NCBI GenBank assembly: GCA_947458895.1
Contig: CANHBY010000042.1
Span: forward strand, 1 to 7,990
Reading direction: 5' to 3'
DNA: 7,990 nt
From: Burkholderiales bacterium
GTDB taxonomy: Bacteria; Pseudomonadota; Gammaproteobacteria; Burkholderiales; Burkholderiaceae_C
Position 1 is the first letter of the stretch; each line of letters begins with the position of its first letter. The notes under the pieces were generated by a model that made no database searches, had not been told where the DNA came from, and saw nothing but the letters and a program-made list of their open reading frames with translations. The position numbers and the translations under genes were made by a program. Shown in pieces: positions 1 to 7,003 of the stretch.

Positions 1-1350
1 CAGGATGCGCTGCAGGCTGGCGCAGCCGCTTGCCTCGTTGAGCGTGAGGGTGCTGAAAAATTCGCCCTCACCGACCATGCCCAGGTCGCTTGCTTGCCAG
101 GCCTGAAGGCTGTCACAGGCGAGTTGGCCAGCGGGTTTTGGTCCCATCCCAGCCATGCTTTGAAGGTGCTCGCTGTGACGGGTACCAATGGCAAAACGTC
201 CACCTCGTGGTGGCTTGCCGAGGCGTTGAGTTCGCTGGGCCAGCGTTGTGGTGTGGTGGGCACCTTGGGCGTGGGTCAGCCGCCCCATAATTTGCTCAGC
301 AATGGCCTGACTACCCCAGACCCAGTGACCCTGCAGGGCGCACTGCGCCGCTTCTGCGATCAGGGTTTTGCGGCTTGTGCCATGGAGGCTTCCTCGATTG
401 GGTTGAGCGAGTCTCGATTGGCAGGCACCCACATCCAGGTGGCCTTGTTCACCAATTTCACGCAAGACCATCTCGACTATCACGGTGACATGGCGCGCTA
501 CTGGGCGGCCAAGGCCAAGCTCTTTGGCTGGTCAGGGTTGCGCTCGGCCGTGGTGAATGTGGATGACGCCCAGGGCGAAGCGCTGGCCATTCAATTGGCT
601 GGCAAGGGCCTGAACCTTTGGACGTACGCCCTGCGCCATCCTGCTCGCCTTCAAGCGCGTGATGTGGTACAGGGTGTAGGCGGGTCGGTGGGCCTGTGCT
701 TTCGGGTGCAGGAAGAGGGGGGCTCCGTGGCGTCTGTGGTCACCCCACTGATTGGAGACTACAACATCTTGAATTTGTTGGCGGTGATCGGTGGTTTGCG
801 TGCGCTGGGTATTCCCCTGGCTGATGCGGCGGCGGTCTGCGCTCACCTGTCACCTGTGCCCGGCCGGATGCAACGGGTTCACCTCCATGACGAGGCGCGA
901 GGCCCGGAAGTCGTGGTCGACTATGCGCACACGCCCGACGCCCTCGAAAAGACTCTCCAAGCGCTGCGCCCTTTGGCCAAGGCTCGGGGGGGCAAGCTGT
1001 GGTGCGTGTTTGGCTGTGGTGGCAACCGCGATGCGAGCAAGCGCCCAGTGATGGGCGAGCAAGCCCAGCTGTGGGCTGATCAAGTGGTTGTCACCAGTGA
1101 CAACCCACGCGACGAATCACCTCAGTACATCCTTCGCCAGATCGTTGCGGGCATGTCGCCAGCCCCCACAGTGATCGAGGACCGAGCTCAGGCCATCGCC
1201 CACGCAGTGGCGGCAGCTGCTGACGAGGATGTCATTTTGCTGGCCGGTAAAGGCCACGAGGACTACCAAGAAGTGGCTGGCATCAAGCGGCCCTTTTCAG
1301 ATGTGGCCCAGGCCCGTACGGCGCTGGCGTTGAAGGAGAGCATTGCATGA
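1..1350 (+). CDS. murE: UDP-MurNAc-L-Ala-D-Glu:meso-diaminopimelate ligase MurE, 5'-truncated by the window edge
   Basis: Cytoplasmic ATP-dependent amide ligase that adds meso-diaminopimelate to UDP-MurNAc-L-Ala-D-Glu. The frame is open from base 1, and the first residues (QDALQAGAAACLVER) match the inside of the MurE N-terminal domain. The true start is therefore upstream, with roughly 55-60 residues missing compared with E. coli MurE. A TTG at 94 is an internal codon, not a start. Counting from base 1, the visible part has the P-loop TGTNGKTS (60-67), substrate segment GLTTPD (from 102), NFTQDHLDYH (152-161), and the probable carbamylated lysine in YWAAKAK (Lys171). It also has YAHTPD, GCGGNRDASKRP (338-349), DNPR (367-370) and GKGHE (416-420). 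DNPR is the meso-DAP recognition motif, so this is the DAP rather than the lysine type. The stop overlaps the murF start by 4 nt. Confidence 0.97.
   Translation, partial: QDALQAGAAACLVEREGAEKFALTDHAQVACLPGLKAVTGELASGFWSHPSHALKVLAVTGTNGKTSTSWWLAEALSSLGQRCGVVGTLGVGQPPHNLLSNGLTTPDPVTLQGALRRFCDQGFAACAMEASSIGLSESRLAGTHIQVALFTNFTQDHLDYHGDMARYWAAKAKLFGWSGLRSAVVNVDDAQGEALAIQLAGKGLNLWTYALRHPARLQARDVVQGVGGSVGLCFRVQEEGGSVASVVTPLIGDYNILNLLAVIGGLRALGIPLADAAAVCAHLSPVPGRMQRVHLHDEARGPEVVVDYAHTPDALEKTLQALRPLAKARGGKLWCVFGCGGNRDASKRPVMGEQAQLWADQVVVTSDNPRDESPQYILRQIVAGMSPAPTVIEDRAQAIAHAVAAAADEDVILLAGKGHEDYQEVAGIKRPFSDVAQARTALALKESIA
1333..1338 (+). promoter_or_regulatory. Ribosome binding site of murF
   Basis: AAGGAG lies inside the 3' end of murE, 8 nt before the ATG at 1347. 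A second in-frame ATG follows at 1350. The spacing favours 1347, which gives an MMTLAEAH N-terminus, although initiation at 1350 would lose only one residue. Confidence 0.75.
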
Positions 1351-2747
1351 TGACCCTTGCCGAGGCACACGCACTGCTGCCCCAATCGATTTTGGTGGCC
1401 GATACCGAGGCGGCCCAGCGCACCTTGTTGCGTGTTCACAGCGATACGCGCACCTTGCAGGCCGGTGATCTGTTCGTGGCGCTGCGTGGTGAGCGTTTCG
1501 ATGCACATGACTTCCTTGACCAAGCCCAGGCCCGCGGCGCCTCGGCCGCCTTGGCCGAGCAAGGCCTGAGCGAAACCGGCCTGCCTGGTTTGCAGGTGCC
1601 CGACAGCCATGAGGCCTTGGGGCAACTGGCGGCTGCTTGGCGTCGGCGCTTCAATATCCCCCTGATTGCCGTGACCGGCAGCAACGGCAAAACCACCGTG
1701 ACCCAAATGATCGCCAGCATCTTGCGCGCTTGGGTGGGTGTTGGCGCTTTTTCAACTGAAGGCAACTTCAACAACGACATTGGCCTGCCCCTGACCTTGC
1801 TGCGTTTGCGTCAAGGCGAGCAAACCCATCACCGTGCTGGTGTGGTCGAGCTGGGTATGAACCACCCCGGCGAAATTGCCCGGCTGGCTGCGATCACGGC
1901 GCCCACGGTGGCTCTGGTCAACAACGCACAGCGTGAGCACCAGGAATTCATGTCCAGCGTGGAGGCAGTGGCGCTCGAGAACGGCAGTGTTTTCTCAGCC
2001 CTGCCTGCGAACGGGGTTGCTGTTTTCCCAGCTGACGAAGAATTTGCTTCGCGCTGGCGCGAGTTGGCAGGGTCTCGTCGGCACATGACCTTTGCACTGC
2101 AGGGCGAGGCTGATGTCACTTGTGCATTTGAATGGCAGGCCGATCATTGGGATCTGGTGCTGCGTACGCCCGTGGGTCAGGCCCAGGCCAAGCTTGATGT
2201 GGCCGGCACTCACAACGTCAAGAATGCACTGGCCGCGACGGCCTCTGCTCTGGCGGCGGGTTGTCCGCTGGAGGCCATCGTGCAAGGGCTGAGCGAATTT
2301 TCGCCTGTCAAAGGCCGCTCGCAAACCAAGACCTGGCGCCGCCATGGTCAGGCCATCACCCTGATTGACGACACCTACAACGCTAACCCTGATTCTGTGC
2401 GTGCTGCCATTGATGTGCTGGCAGCCTTGCCTGGCTCGGGCTGGCTTGTCTTGGGTGATATGGGTGAGGTCGGCGAGCAAGGACCTGCATTCCACACGGA
2501 GGTGGGTGCGTACGCGCAAATGCGCGGTGTGCGCACGCTGTGGGTGGTTGGGCCCATGTGCGTTCACGCGGCCAAGGCTTTCGATGGGGCTCGCCACTTT
2601 GAGGTGGTGGACGATTTGATCGCAGCCCTGTCTGAGGCACCGAACTGCGCTGCAGTGGTGGTCAAGGGGTCGCGCTTTATGAAAATGGAACATGTGGTCA
2701 GCGCCTTGCTGGCCATGCCTGAATCGCCGGGTTTGGCGGAGGTATGA
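1347..2747 (+). CDS. murF: UDP-MurNAc-tripeptide:D-alanyl-D-alanine ligase MurF
   Basis: Cytoplasmic ATP-dependent ligase that adds D-Ala-D-Ala to the UDP-MurNAc-tripeptide, completing the pentapeptide precursor. At 466 residues it is close to the E. coli length (452). Visible motifs: N-terminal domain with [25 protein letters not shown] (32-56), P-loop TGSNGKTT (110-117), [10 protein letters not shown] (139-148), Mg-site region [12 protein letters not shown] (166-177), [12 protein letters not shown] (286-297), [10 protein letters not shown] (341-350) and [10 protein letters not shown] near the C-terminus. The segment [10 protein letters not shown] aligns without gaps to E. coli NNLAAAHLEG. 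In that alignment the catalytically important carbamylated Lys202 of E. coli is Asn212 here, which I believe is common in related Burkholderiales. The gene overlaps murE by 4 nt (ATGA) and ends one base before mraY, so its translation is probably coupled to both. Confidence 0.97.
   Translation: MMTLAEAHALLPQSILVADTEAAQRTLLRVHSDTRTLQAGDLFVALRGERFDAHDFLDQAQARGASAALAEQGLSETGLPGLQVPDSHEALGQLAAAWRRRFNIPLIAVTGSNGKTTVTQMIASILRAWVGVGAFSTEGNFNNDIGLPLTLLRLRQGEQTHHRAGVVELGMNHPGEIARLAAITAPTVALVNNAQREHQEFMSSVEAVALENGSVFSALPANGVAVFPADEEFASRWRELAGSRRHMTFALQGEADVTCAFEWQADHWDLVLRTPVGQAQAKLDVAGTHNVKNALAATASALAAGCPLEAIVQGLSEFSPVKGRSQTKTWRRHGQAITLIDDTYNANPDSVRAAIDVLAALPGSGWLVLGDMGEVGEQGPAFHTEVGAYAQMRGVRTLWVVGPMCVHAAKAFDGARHFEVVDDLIAALSEAPNCAAVVVKGSRFMKMEHVVSALLAMPESPGLAEV
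2738..2742 (+). promoter_or_regulatory. Ribosome binding site of mraY
   Basis: GGAGG within the last codons of murF, 6 nt before the ATG at 2749. It decides the mraY start. The frame stays open upstream to a candidate start at 2692, but that would add 19 residues ([19 protein letters not shown]) that are simply murF read in another frame and do not resemble MraY. Confidence 0.8.
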
Positions 2748-2748
2748 A

Positions 2749-3927
2749 ATGCTGTTGAGCTTGGCCGAGTGGCTGCAAACGTTATTGCCCCAGTGGGGTT
2801 TCCTGCGAGTATTTCAATACCTGACCTTCAGGGCAGTGATGGCTGCCATGACCGCGCTGCTCATTGGTTTGGCCTTTGGTCCCTGGGTGATTCGCCGCCT
2901 GGGCGCACTCAAGATTGGCCAGCCAGTTCGTCAGTACGCCATGCAGTCACACCTCTCAAAGCAGGGTACGCCCACCATGGGGGGCGTGTTGATCCTGATC
3001 GGCATGGCCATCAGCACCCTGTTGTGGTTTGACTGGACCAACCGTTTTGTGTGGGTCACGATGATTGTGACCTTGGGTTTCGGCATGATCGGCTGGGTCG
3101 ATGATTGGCGCAAAGTGGTGGACAAAAACCCCGAGGGCATGCGCTCTCGCGACAAGTTTTTATATCAGTCTTTGATTGGCTTGGTCGCAGCGTTTTACTT
3201 GGCGTTCAGCGTCTCCGAGAGCTCCAACATGCGGGTGCTCGAGTTGTTTGTTCATTGGGTTCAAAGTGGTTTCACCAACGACCTGCCGCCTGCTGCCGAT
3301 CTGATCGTTCCTTTTTTCAAAAGCGTGAGTTATCCCCTGGGGGTGTATGGGTTCATCGTGCTGACCTACATCGTCATCGTGGGGTCCAGTAACGCCGTGA
3401 ACTTCACCGATGGCCTGGATGGCTTGGCGATCATGCCAGTGGTCATGGTGGGCTCGGCTTTGGGCGCATTTGCCTACCTCACGGGCAATGCGGTCTTCAG
3501 TAAATACCTTTTGATTCCCTACATCCCTGGGGCTGGCGAGCTGCTGGTGTTTTGTGCCGCCATGTCGGGTGCAGGGCTGGCCTTTTTATGGTTCAACACC
3601 CACCCGGCCCAAGTCTTCATGGGCGATGTGGGGGCATTGTCCTTAGGGGGCGCGCTGGGCACCATTGCTGTCATCACCCGTCAGGAAATCTTGCTGGGCA
3701 TCATGGGCGGCGTATTCGTGGCGGAAGTGCTCTCGGTGATGTTGCAGGTGGGCTATTTCAAGTACACCAAGAAACGTTTTGGTGAAGGGCGGCGTTTTCT
3801 CAAGATGGCTCCCTTGCACCATCATTTTGAGAAGTCGGGCTGGAAGGAAACCCAGGTGGTTGTTCGCTTCTGGATCGTGACCATGTTGTTGTGCCTGATC
3901 GGCATGGCGAGCCTGAAGTTGCGCTGA
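2749..3927 (+). CDS. mraY: Phospho-N-acetylmuramoyl-pentapeptide transferase MraY
   Basis: Polytopic inner-membrane enzyme that transfers phospho-MurNAc-pentapeptide from UDP to undecaprenyl phosphate, giving lipid I. From the ATG at 2749 the product is 392 residues, against 360 in E. coli. Conserved segments are all present: YLTFRA (24-29), [10 protein letters not shown] (71-80), the GWVDDWRK pair of aspartates (Asp118, Asp119), and the [13 protein letters not shown] loop (215-227). Further on come FMGDVGAL with the third catalytic aspartate (Asp293) and MAPLHHHFE (353-361). About ten hydrophobic segments are visible. The extra length is mainly about 20 residues around 153-180, in the stretch that is a periplasmic hairpin in known MraY structures, plus about 6 residues in the loop before MAPLHHHFE. 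Its stop shares one base with the murD start. Confidence 0.97.
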   Translation: MLLSLAEWLQTLLPQWGFLRVFQYLTFRAVMAAMTALLIGLAFGPWVIRRLGALKIGQPVRQYAMQSHLSKQGTPTMGGVLILIGMAISTLLWFDWTNRFVWVTMIVTLGFGMIGWVDDWRKVVDKNPEGMRSRDKFLYQSLIGLVAAFYLAFSVSESSNMRVLELFVHWVQSGFTNDLPPAADLIVPFFKSVSYPLGVYGFIVLTYIVIVGSSNAVNFTDGLDGLAIMPVVMVGSALGAFAYLTGNAVFSKYLLIPYIPGAGELLVFCAAMSGAGLAFLWFNTHPAQVFMGDVGALSLGGALGTIAVITRQEILLGIMGGVFVAEVLSVMLQVGYFKYTKKRFGEGRRFLKMAPLHHHFEKSGWKETQVVVRFWIVTMLLCLIGMASLKLR

Positions 3928-5720
3928 TGAACACCCTGAGCCACCTCACGGTTTTGATTTTGGGTCTGGGCGACTCAGGTTTGGCCATGGCCCGCTGGTG
4001 TGCGCGCTCTGGTGCGCAGGTTCGCGTATGGGATTCTCGCGAGGCCCCCCCTCAGGCCGCTGCCCTGAAAGCGGCGGTGCCTGATGTGGTGTTGCACACT
4101 GGCAACTTGGAAGACGCCGCACTCCAGTCTGTATTCAGCGGCGTAGATCGCATTTTTAAGAGCCCTGGCTTGGCCCCCACCGATGAGCGCCTGGTGCCGT
4201 TGTTTCGTTTGGCCAAGCACCAGGAGATTCCTGTGCAGGGCGAGCTCGATCTCTTTGCCCAGGCGCTTGCAGAGCTCAAGCGCACGCACGGCTACGAACC
4301 CAAGGTGGTGGCCATCACCGGCACCAACGGCAAAACCACCACCACCTCTTTGACCCATCTGCTCATCGGCCGCACTGGCCTGCGCGCAGTGGTGGCCGGC
4401 AACATTGGTCCCACGATGTTGCAGACTCTCTCTGACGCGCTTGATCTCGAGGCCCTGCCCGCGGAGGTCGTGCCGGCGGATGAGAGCGTTGCTCCAACCG
4501 ATGCGGTGGTTGTGCCAAATGAGCAAGCCAGCCCTGAGCCCGCCGAGGACGTGGTGCCAGCTGAGCACGAGGCTGCCACTGATGCGCCTGTCGTGGCTTT
4601 GCCAGACGACGATGCCCCTCTGATTGATCTCATCGCGCCGCCGCCCGCAGCACCGGTGTTTGCACATTTGCCGCAGGTGTGGGTGCTTGAGTTGTCGAGC
4701 TTCCAATTGCATGATGTTCAAGGCTTTGAGCCCAGCGCGGCCACGGTGCTGAACGTGACCGAGGATCACCTCGACTGGCATGGCACCATGACGGCTTATG
4801 CCGCGGACAAGGCTCGTATTTTTGGCAGCACGGCCGTGATGGTCATTAACCGTGATGACGCCACCGTGCAAGCCATGGCCGAGCCGGCCCCGATCGTGGT
4901 GCCTGTGGTCGCCGCAACCGGGCGCGGCAAGCCCAAGGCTGTCAAGCTACCCAAAATCAAGCCTCGCCACGTGGTGCGTTTTGGCTTGAACCCACCACAG
5001 CGGCCTGGAGACTTCGGTCTGGTGACCGATAACGGTGTGGCCTGGCTGGTTCGTGCAAGGGAAGCTGATGAAACCTTGAAGCCTAAGCGTGGTGTCGCCG
5101 TCGAGGAAGACTTGCTAATCCAGCGGCTCATGCCTGCTGATGCCCTGCGCGTGCGTGGCCGGCACAACGCGGCCAACGCCCTGGCTGCACTGGCCTTAGC
5201 CACCGCTGTCGGTTGTCCCTTGGCCCCAATGCTGCATGGTCTGCGTGAATACACCGGCGAACCTCACCGCGTAGCCTTTGTGGCCACCTTGAATGGCGTC
5301 GACATCTTCGACGACAGCAAGGGCACCAATGTGGGCGCCACCGTGGCCGCCATTCAGGGCCTGGGGGCTGATCGTGCGCCTGCCAAGTTGGTGTTGATTC
5401 TGGGTGGTGAAGGCAAGGGACAAAAATTCGAGCCACTGGCTGAGCCACTGCAGCAACACGGCAGGGCCGTGGCCACCCTGGGTCGTGATGCGCCGCAAAT
5501 TGAAGCCGTGCTGATGGGCCTTGGCCTGCCGATACAGCGATTCGAAACACTGCAAGCCGCCACGCGCTGGGCCCTTTCGCAGGCCCAGAGCGGCGACTCC
5601 GTGTTGCTCAGCCCGGCGTGTGCCAGTCTTGATATGTTCGATAACTACGTGCACAGGGCTGAAGTCTTTGTGAATGAAGTGAATGCCATGGTGCAAGAAC
5701 TTGGGGAGGTCGTGGCATGA
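3927..5720 (+). CDS. murD: UDP-MurNAc-L-alanine:D-glutamate ligase MurD, unusually long (597 residues)
   Basis: Cytoplasmic ATP-dependent ligase that adds D-Glu to UDP-MurNAc-L-Ala. The ATG at 3927 overlaps the mraY stop (TGATG) and gives a proper Rossmann-type N-terminus ([13 protein letters not shown], 10-22). The frame extends upstream to a GTG at 3891, but those 12 residues are shadow. Domain order: UDP-binding domain (1 to about 125), central ATPase with P-loop TGTNGKTT (131-138), AGNIG (157-161), ELSSFQL with the Mg-binding Glu (255-261), [10 protein letters not shown] (276-285) and probable carbamylated Lys295. The C-terminal domain has [12 protein letters not shown] (461-472) and [14 protein letters not shown] (561-574). 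All catalytic motifs are intact. The family norm is near 440 residues. The excess comes from an acidic insert (about 170-247), a basic insert (about 319-348) and a longer hairpin (about 378-406). Coding shows no frameshift. No good Shine-Dalgarno is seen, so initiation probably depends on translation of mraY. Confidence 0.95.
   Translation: MNTLSHLTVLILGLGDSGLAMARWCARSGAQVRVWDSREAPPQAAALKAAVPDVVLHTGNLEDAALQSVFSGVDRIFKSPGLAPTDERLVPLFRLAKHQEIPVQGELDLFAQALAELKRTHGYEPKVVAITGTNGKTTTTSLTHLLIGRTGLRAVVAGNIGPTMLQTLSDALDLEALPAEVVPADESVAPTDAVVVPNEQASPEPAEDVVPAEHEAATDAPVVALPDDDAPLIDLIAPPPAAPVFAHLPQVWVLELSSFQLHDVQGFEPSAATVLNVTEDHLDWHGTMTAYAADKARIFGSTAVMVINRDDATVQAMAEPAPIVVPVVAATGRGKPKAVKLPKIKPRHVVRFGLNPPQRPGDFGLVTDNGVAWLVRAREADETLKPKRGVAVEEDLLIQRLMPADALRVRGRHNAANALAALALATAVGCPLAPMLHGLREYTGEPHRVAFVATLNGVDIFDDSKGTNVGATVAAIQGLGADRAPAKLVLILGGEGKGQKFEPLAEPLQQHGRAVATLGRDAPQIEAVLMGLGLPIQRFETLQAATRWALSQAQSGDSVLLSPACASLDMFDNYVHRAEVFVNEVNAMVQELGEVVA
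4434..4667 (+). other. Acidic, Pro/Ala/Val-rich insert in MurD
   Basis: Encodes MurD residues about 170-247, between the substrate-contacting GNIG segment and the strand leading to the Mg-binding Glu255. In E. coli MurD this link is about 13 residues; here it is close to 90. The insert carries about 18-19 Asp/Glu and no Lys or Arg, with many Pro, Ala and Val, which suggests a flexible or disordered surface loop. The reading frame and codon style match the flanks, so it is a protein-level expansion rather than an inserted element. Function unknown. Confidence 0.85.
4458..4619 (+). repeat. Degenerate tandem repeat of about 26 codons inside the MurD insert
   Basis: Two successive units align. 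Residues 178-203 begin [18 protein letters not shown]; residues 205-231 begin [19 protein letters not shown]. Shared positions include PAE, VVPA, an acidic patch, TDA and VV, and the DNA starts (cccgcggaggtcgtg and cccgccgaggacgtg) are also similar. This suggests an old in-frame duplication, though compositional bias alone could produce part of the match. Confidence 0.5.
5703..5709 (+). promoter_or_regulatory. Ribosome binding site of ftsW
   Basis: GGGGAGG within the end of murD, 7 nt before the ATG at 5717. Strong site with good spacing. It supports the upstream start over the internal ATG at 5870 (residue 52), which would remove the cytoplasmic tail. Confidence 0.8.
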
Positions 5721-7003
5721 ACACCCGCGCAGCGTCCGTACAAAATGTGGCGGGGGGTCTTTGGGCCCGCTTGTTTGGCCGGTTTACGGGCCGCTCTGAC
5801 GAGCAGTCCCAATCGGTGCCCATTCGCGATTGGATCAATGTCGGGCAAGCCCAGAACCAGGCCGTCAAAATGTCAGGCTTCGATCAAGCGCTGGTGTGGG
5901 TCGTGGTGGGGCTGCTCTCGCTGGGCATGGTCATGGTTTACAGCGCATCGATTGCGCTGCCAGACAACCCCCGTTTCGGGAACTACCTGCCCACACACTT
6001 CCTGAGTCGGCATCTGTTTTCCCTGTTGATTGCCATGCTGGCGGCGCTGGTGACCGCACAGATACCCATGAGTTTTTGGGAGAAGGCCGCCCCGGTGATT
6101 TTCGTTTTGGCGCTGATCCTGTTGGTTTTGGTGCTGGTTCCCGGCATCGGCAAGGTGGTGAACAACTCGCGTCGCTGGATTCCCCTGGGCGCCATGAATT
6201 TCCAGCCGAGCGAATTGGTCAAGGTGGCGATGTGCATGTACGCAGCCAACTACATGGTGCGCAAAATGGAAGCGCGCGAAAAATTTGTGCGTGCGGTGTG
6301 GCCAATGGCCGTGGCCCTGGGCTTCACGGGTTTTCTTTTGCTGCGCGAGCCCGACATGGGCGCCTTCATGGTGGTGGCCCTGATCTCCATGGGCGTGCTG
6401 TTTCTCGGTGGCGTCAATGGCCGCATGTTTTTCCTGAGCGCCTTGATGCTGATTGGCACCTTCATGCTCGTGATCACCTTCAGTGACGAAAAGCGCGAGC
6501 GCATCTTTGCTTACCTACAACCCTGGGACCCCGCCTTCGCGCAGGGCAAGGCTTACCAACTCACCCACTCCTTGATTGCCTTCGGGCGTGGCGAGTTCTT
6601 CGGCCAAGGCTTGGGGGGCTCACTTGAAAAGCTGCACTACCTGCCGGAGGCTCATACCGATTTCTTGCTGGCCGTGATCGGTGAGGAGCTCGGTTTTGTG
6701 GGGGTGGCCTGCGTGATCTTCGCGTTCTTCTGGATGACCCGCCGCCTCTTTCACATTGGCCGCCAGGCCGTGGCTCTCGACCGCGTCTTTGCGGGTCTGT
6801 TTGCGCAAGGCGTAGGCATCTGGATGGGCGGGCAGGGCTTCATCAACATGGGTGTGAATCTGGGCGTGCTGCCCACCAAGGGCCTGACGCTGCCGCTGAT
6901 GAGCTACGGCGGCTCGGCCCTGATCATGAACTTGATGGCCCTGGCCATAGTCTTGCGAGTTGACATGGAAAACCGTCAACTGATGCGTGGAGGGCGTGTA
7001 TGA
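5717..7003 (+). CDS. ftsW: Septal peptidoglycan glycosyltransferase FtsW (SEDS family)
   Basis: Polytopic inner-membrane SEDS protein that polymerises lipid II into glycan strands at the division site, together with the class B PBP FtsI. It has 428 residues, near the E. coli length of 414. A hydrophilic N-terminal tail of about 55 residues precedes the first membrane segment (about 57-80, with [12 protein letters not shown]), and about ten hydrophobic segments follow. Family signatures: [19 protein letters not shown] (149-167), [10 protein letters not shown] (208-217), [20 protein letters not shown] (281-300), [18 protein letters not shown] (309-326), and [20 protein letters not shown] near the C-terminus. 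Asp315 in EAHTDF corresponds to the catalytic aspartate reported for SEDS proteins. The LPDNPRF sequence after the first membrane segment and the placement between murD and murG support FtsW rather than RodA. It overlaps both neighbours by 4 nt (ATGA). Confidence 0.96.
   Translation: MNTRAASVQNVAGGLWARLFGRFTGRSDEQSQSVPIRDWINVGQAQNQAVKMSGFDQALVWVVVGLLSLGMVMVYSASIALPDNPRFGNYLPTHFLSRHLFSLLIAMLAALVTAQIPMSFWEKAAPVIFVLALILLVLVLVPGIGKVVNNSRRWIPLGAMNFQPSELVKVAMCMYAANYMVRKMEAREKFVRAVWPMAVALGFTGFLLLREPDMGAFMVVALISMGVLFLGGVNGRMFFLSALMLIGTFMLVITFSDEKRERIFAYLQPWDPAFAQGKAYQLTHSLIAFGRGEFFGQGLGGSLEKLHYLPEAHTDFLLAVIGEELGFVGVACVIFAFFWMTRRLFHIGRQAVALDRVFAGLFAQGVGIWMGGQGFINMGVNLGVLPTKGLTLPLMSYGGSALIMNLMALAIVLRVDMENRQLMRGGRV
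6989..6994 (+). promoter_or_regulatory. Ribosome binding site of murG
   Basis: GGAGGG in the last codons of ftsW, 5 nt before the ATG at 7000. It also encodes the terminal Arg-Gly-Gly run of FtsW, so the FtsW C-terminus and this site constrain each other. Confidence 0.75.

Noticed and set aside
514..530. Short inverted repeat GCCAA/TTGGC as a hairpin or terminator
   Set aside because: The stem is only about 5-6 bp, lies within murE coding sequence and has no following T-run.
94..1350. murE starting at the TTG at 94
   Set aside because: The frame is open to base 1 and the upstream residues are typical MurE N-terminal domain; the TTG is internal and the gene is cut by the window edge.
1995..2693. 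232-codon open frame on the minus strand opposite murF
   Set aside because: Antisense to confirmed coding sequence, with no recognisable motif and no convincing ribosome site.
3150..3175. AT-rich TTTTTATAT patch in mraY as an internal promoter
   Set aside because: No matching -35 element at suitable spacing, and the codons are accounted for by conserved MraY sequence.
4434..4667. Mobile element, intein or frameshift as the source of the MurD insert
   Set aside because: No terminal repeats, target duplications, intein splice motifs or change of frame are visible, and base usage matches the flanking gene.
3975..4871. 298-codon open frame on the minus strand opposite murD
   Set aside because: It lies fully antisense to a clear murD, its translation has low complexity with no recognisable domain, and GC-rich codon bias readily yields such frames.
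5830..6486. 218-codon + strand frame inside ftsW
   Set aside because: The ftsW frame has all SEDS motifs. The alternative frame gives a Gly/His/Arg-rich product typical of an off-frame reading.
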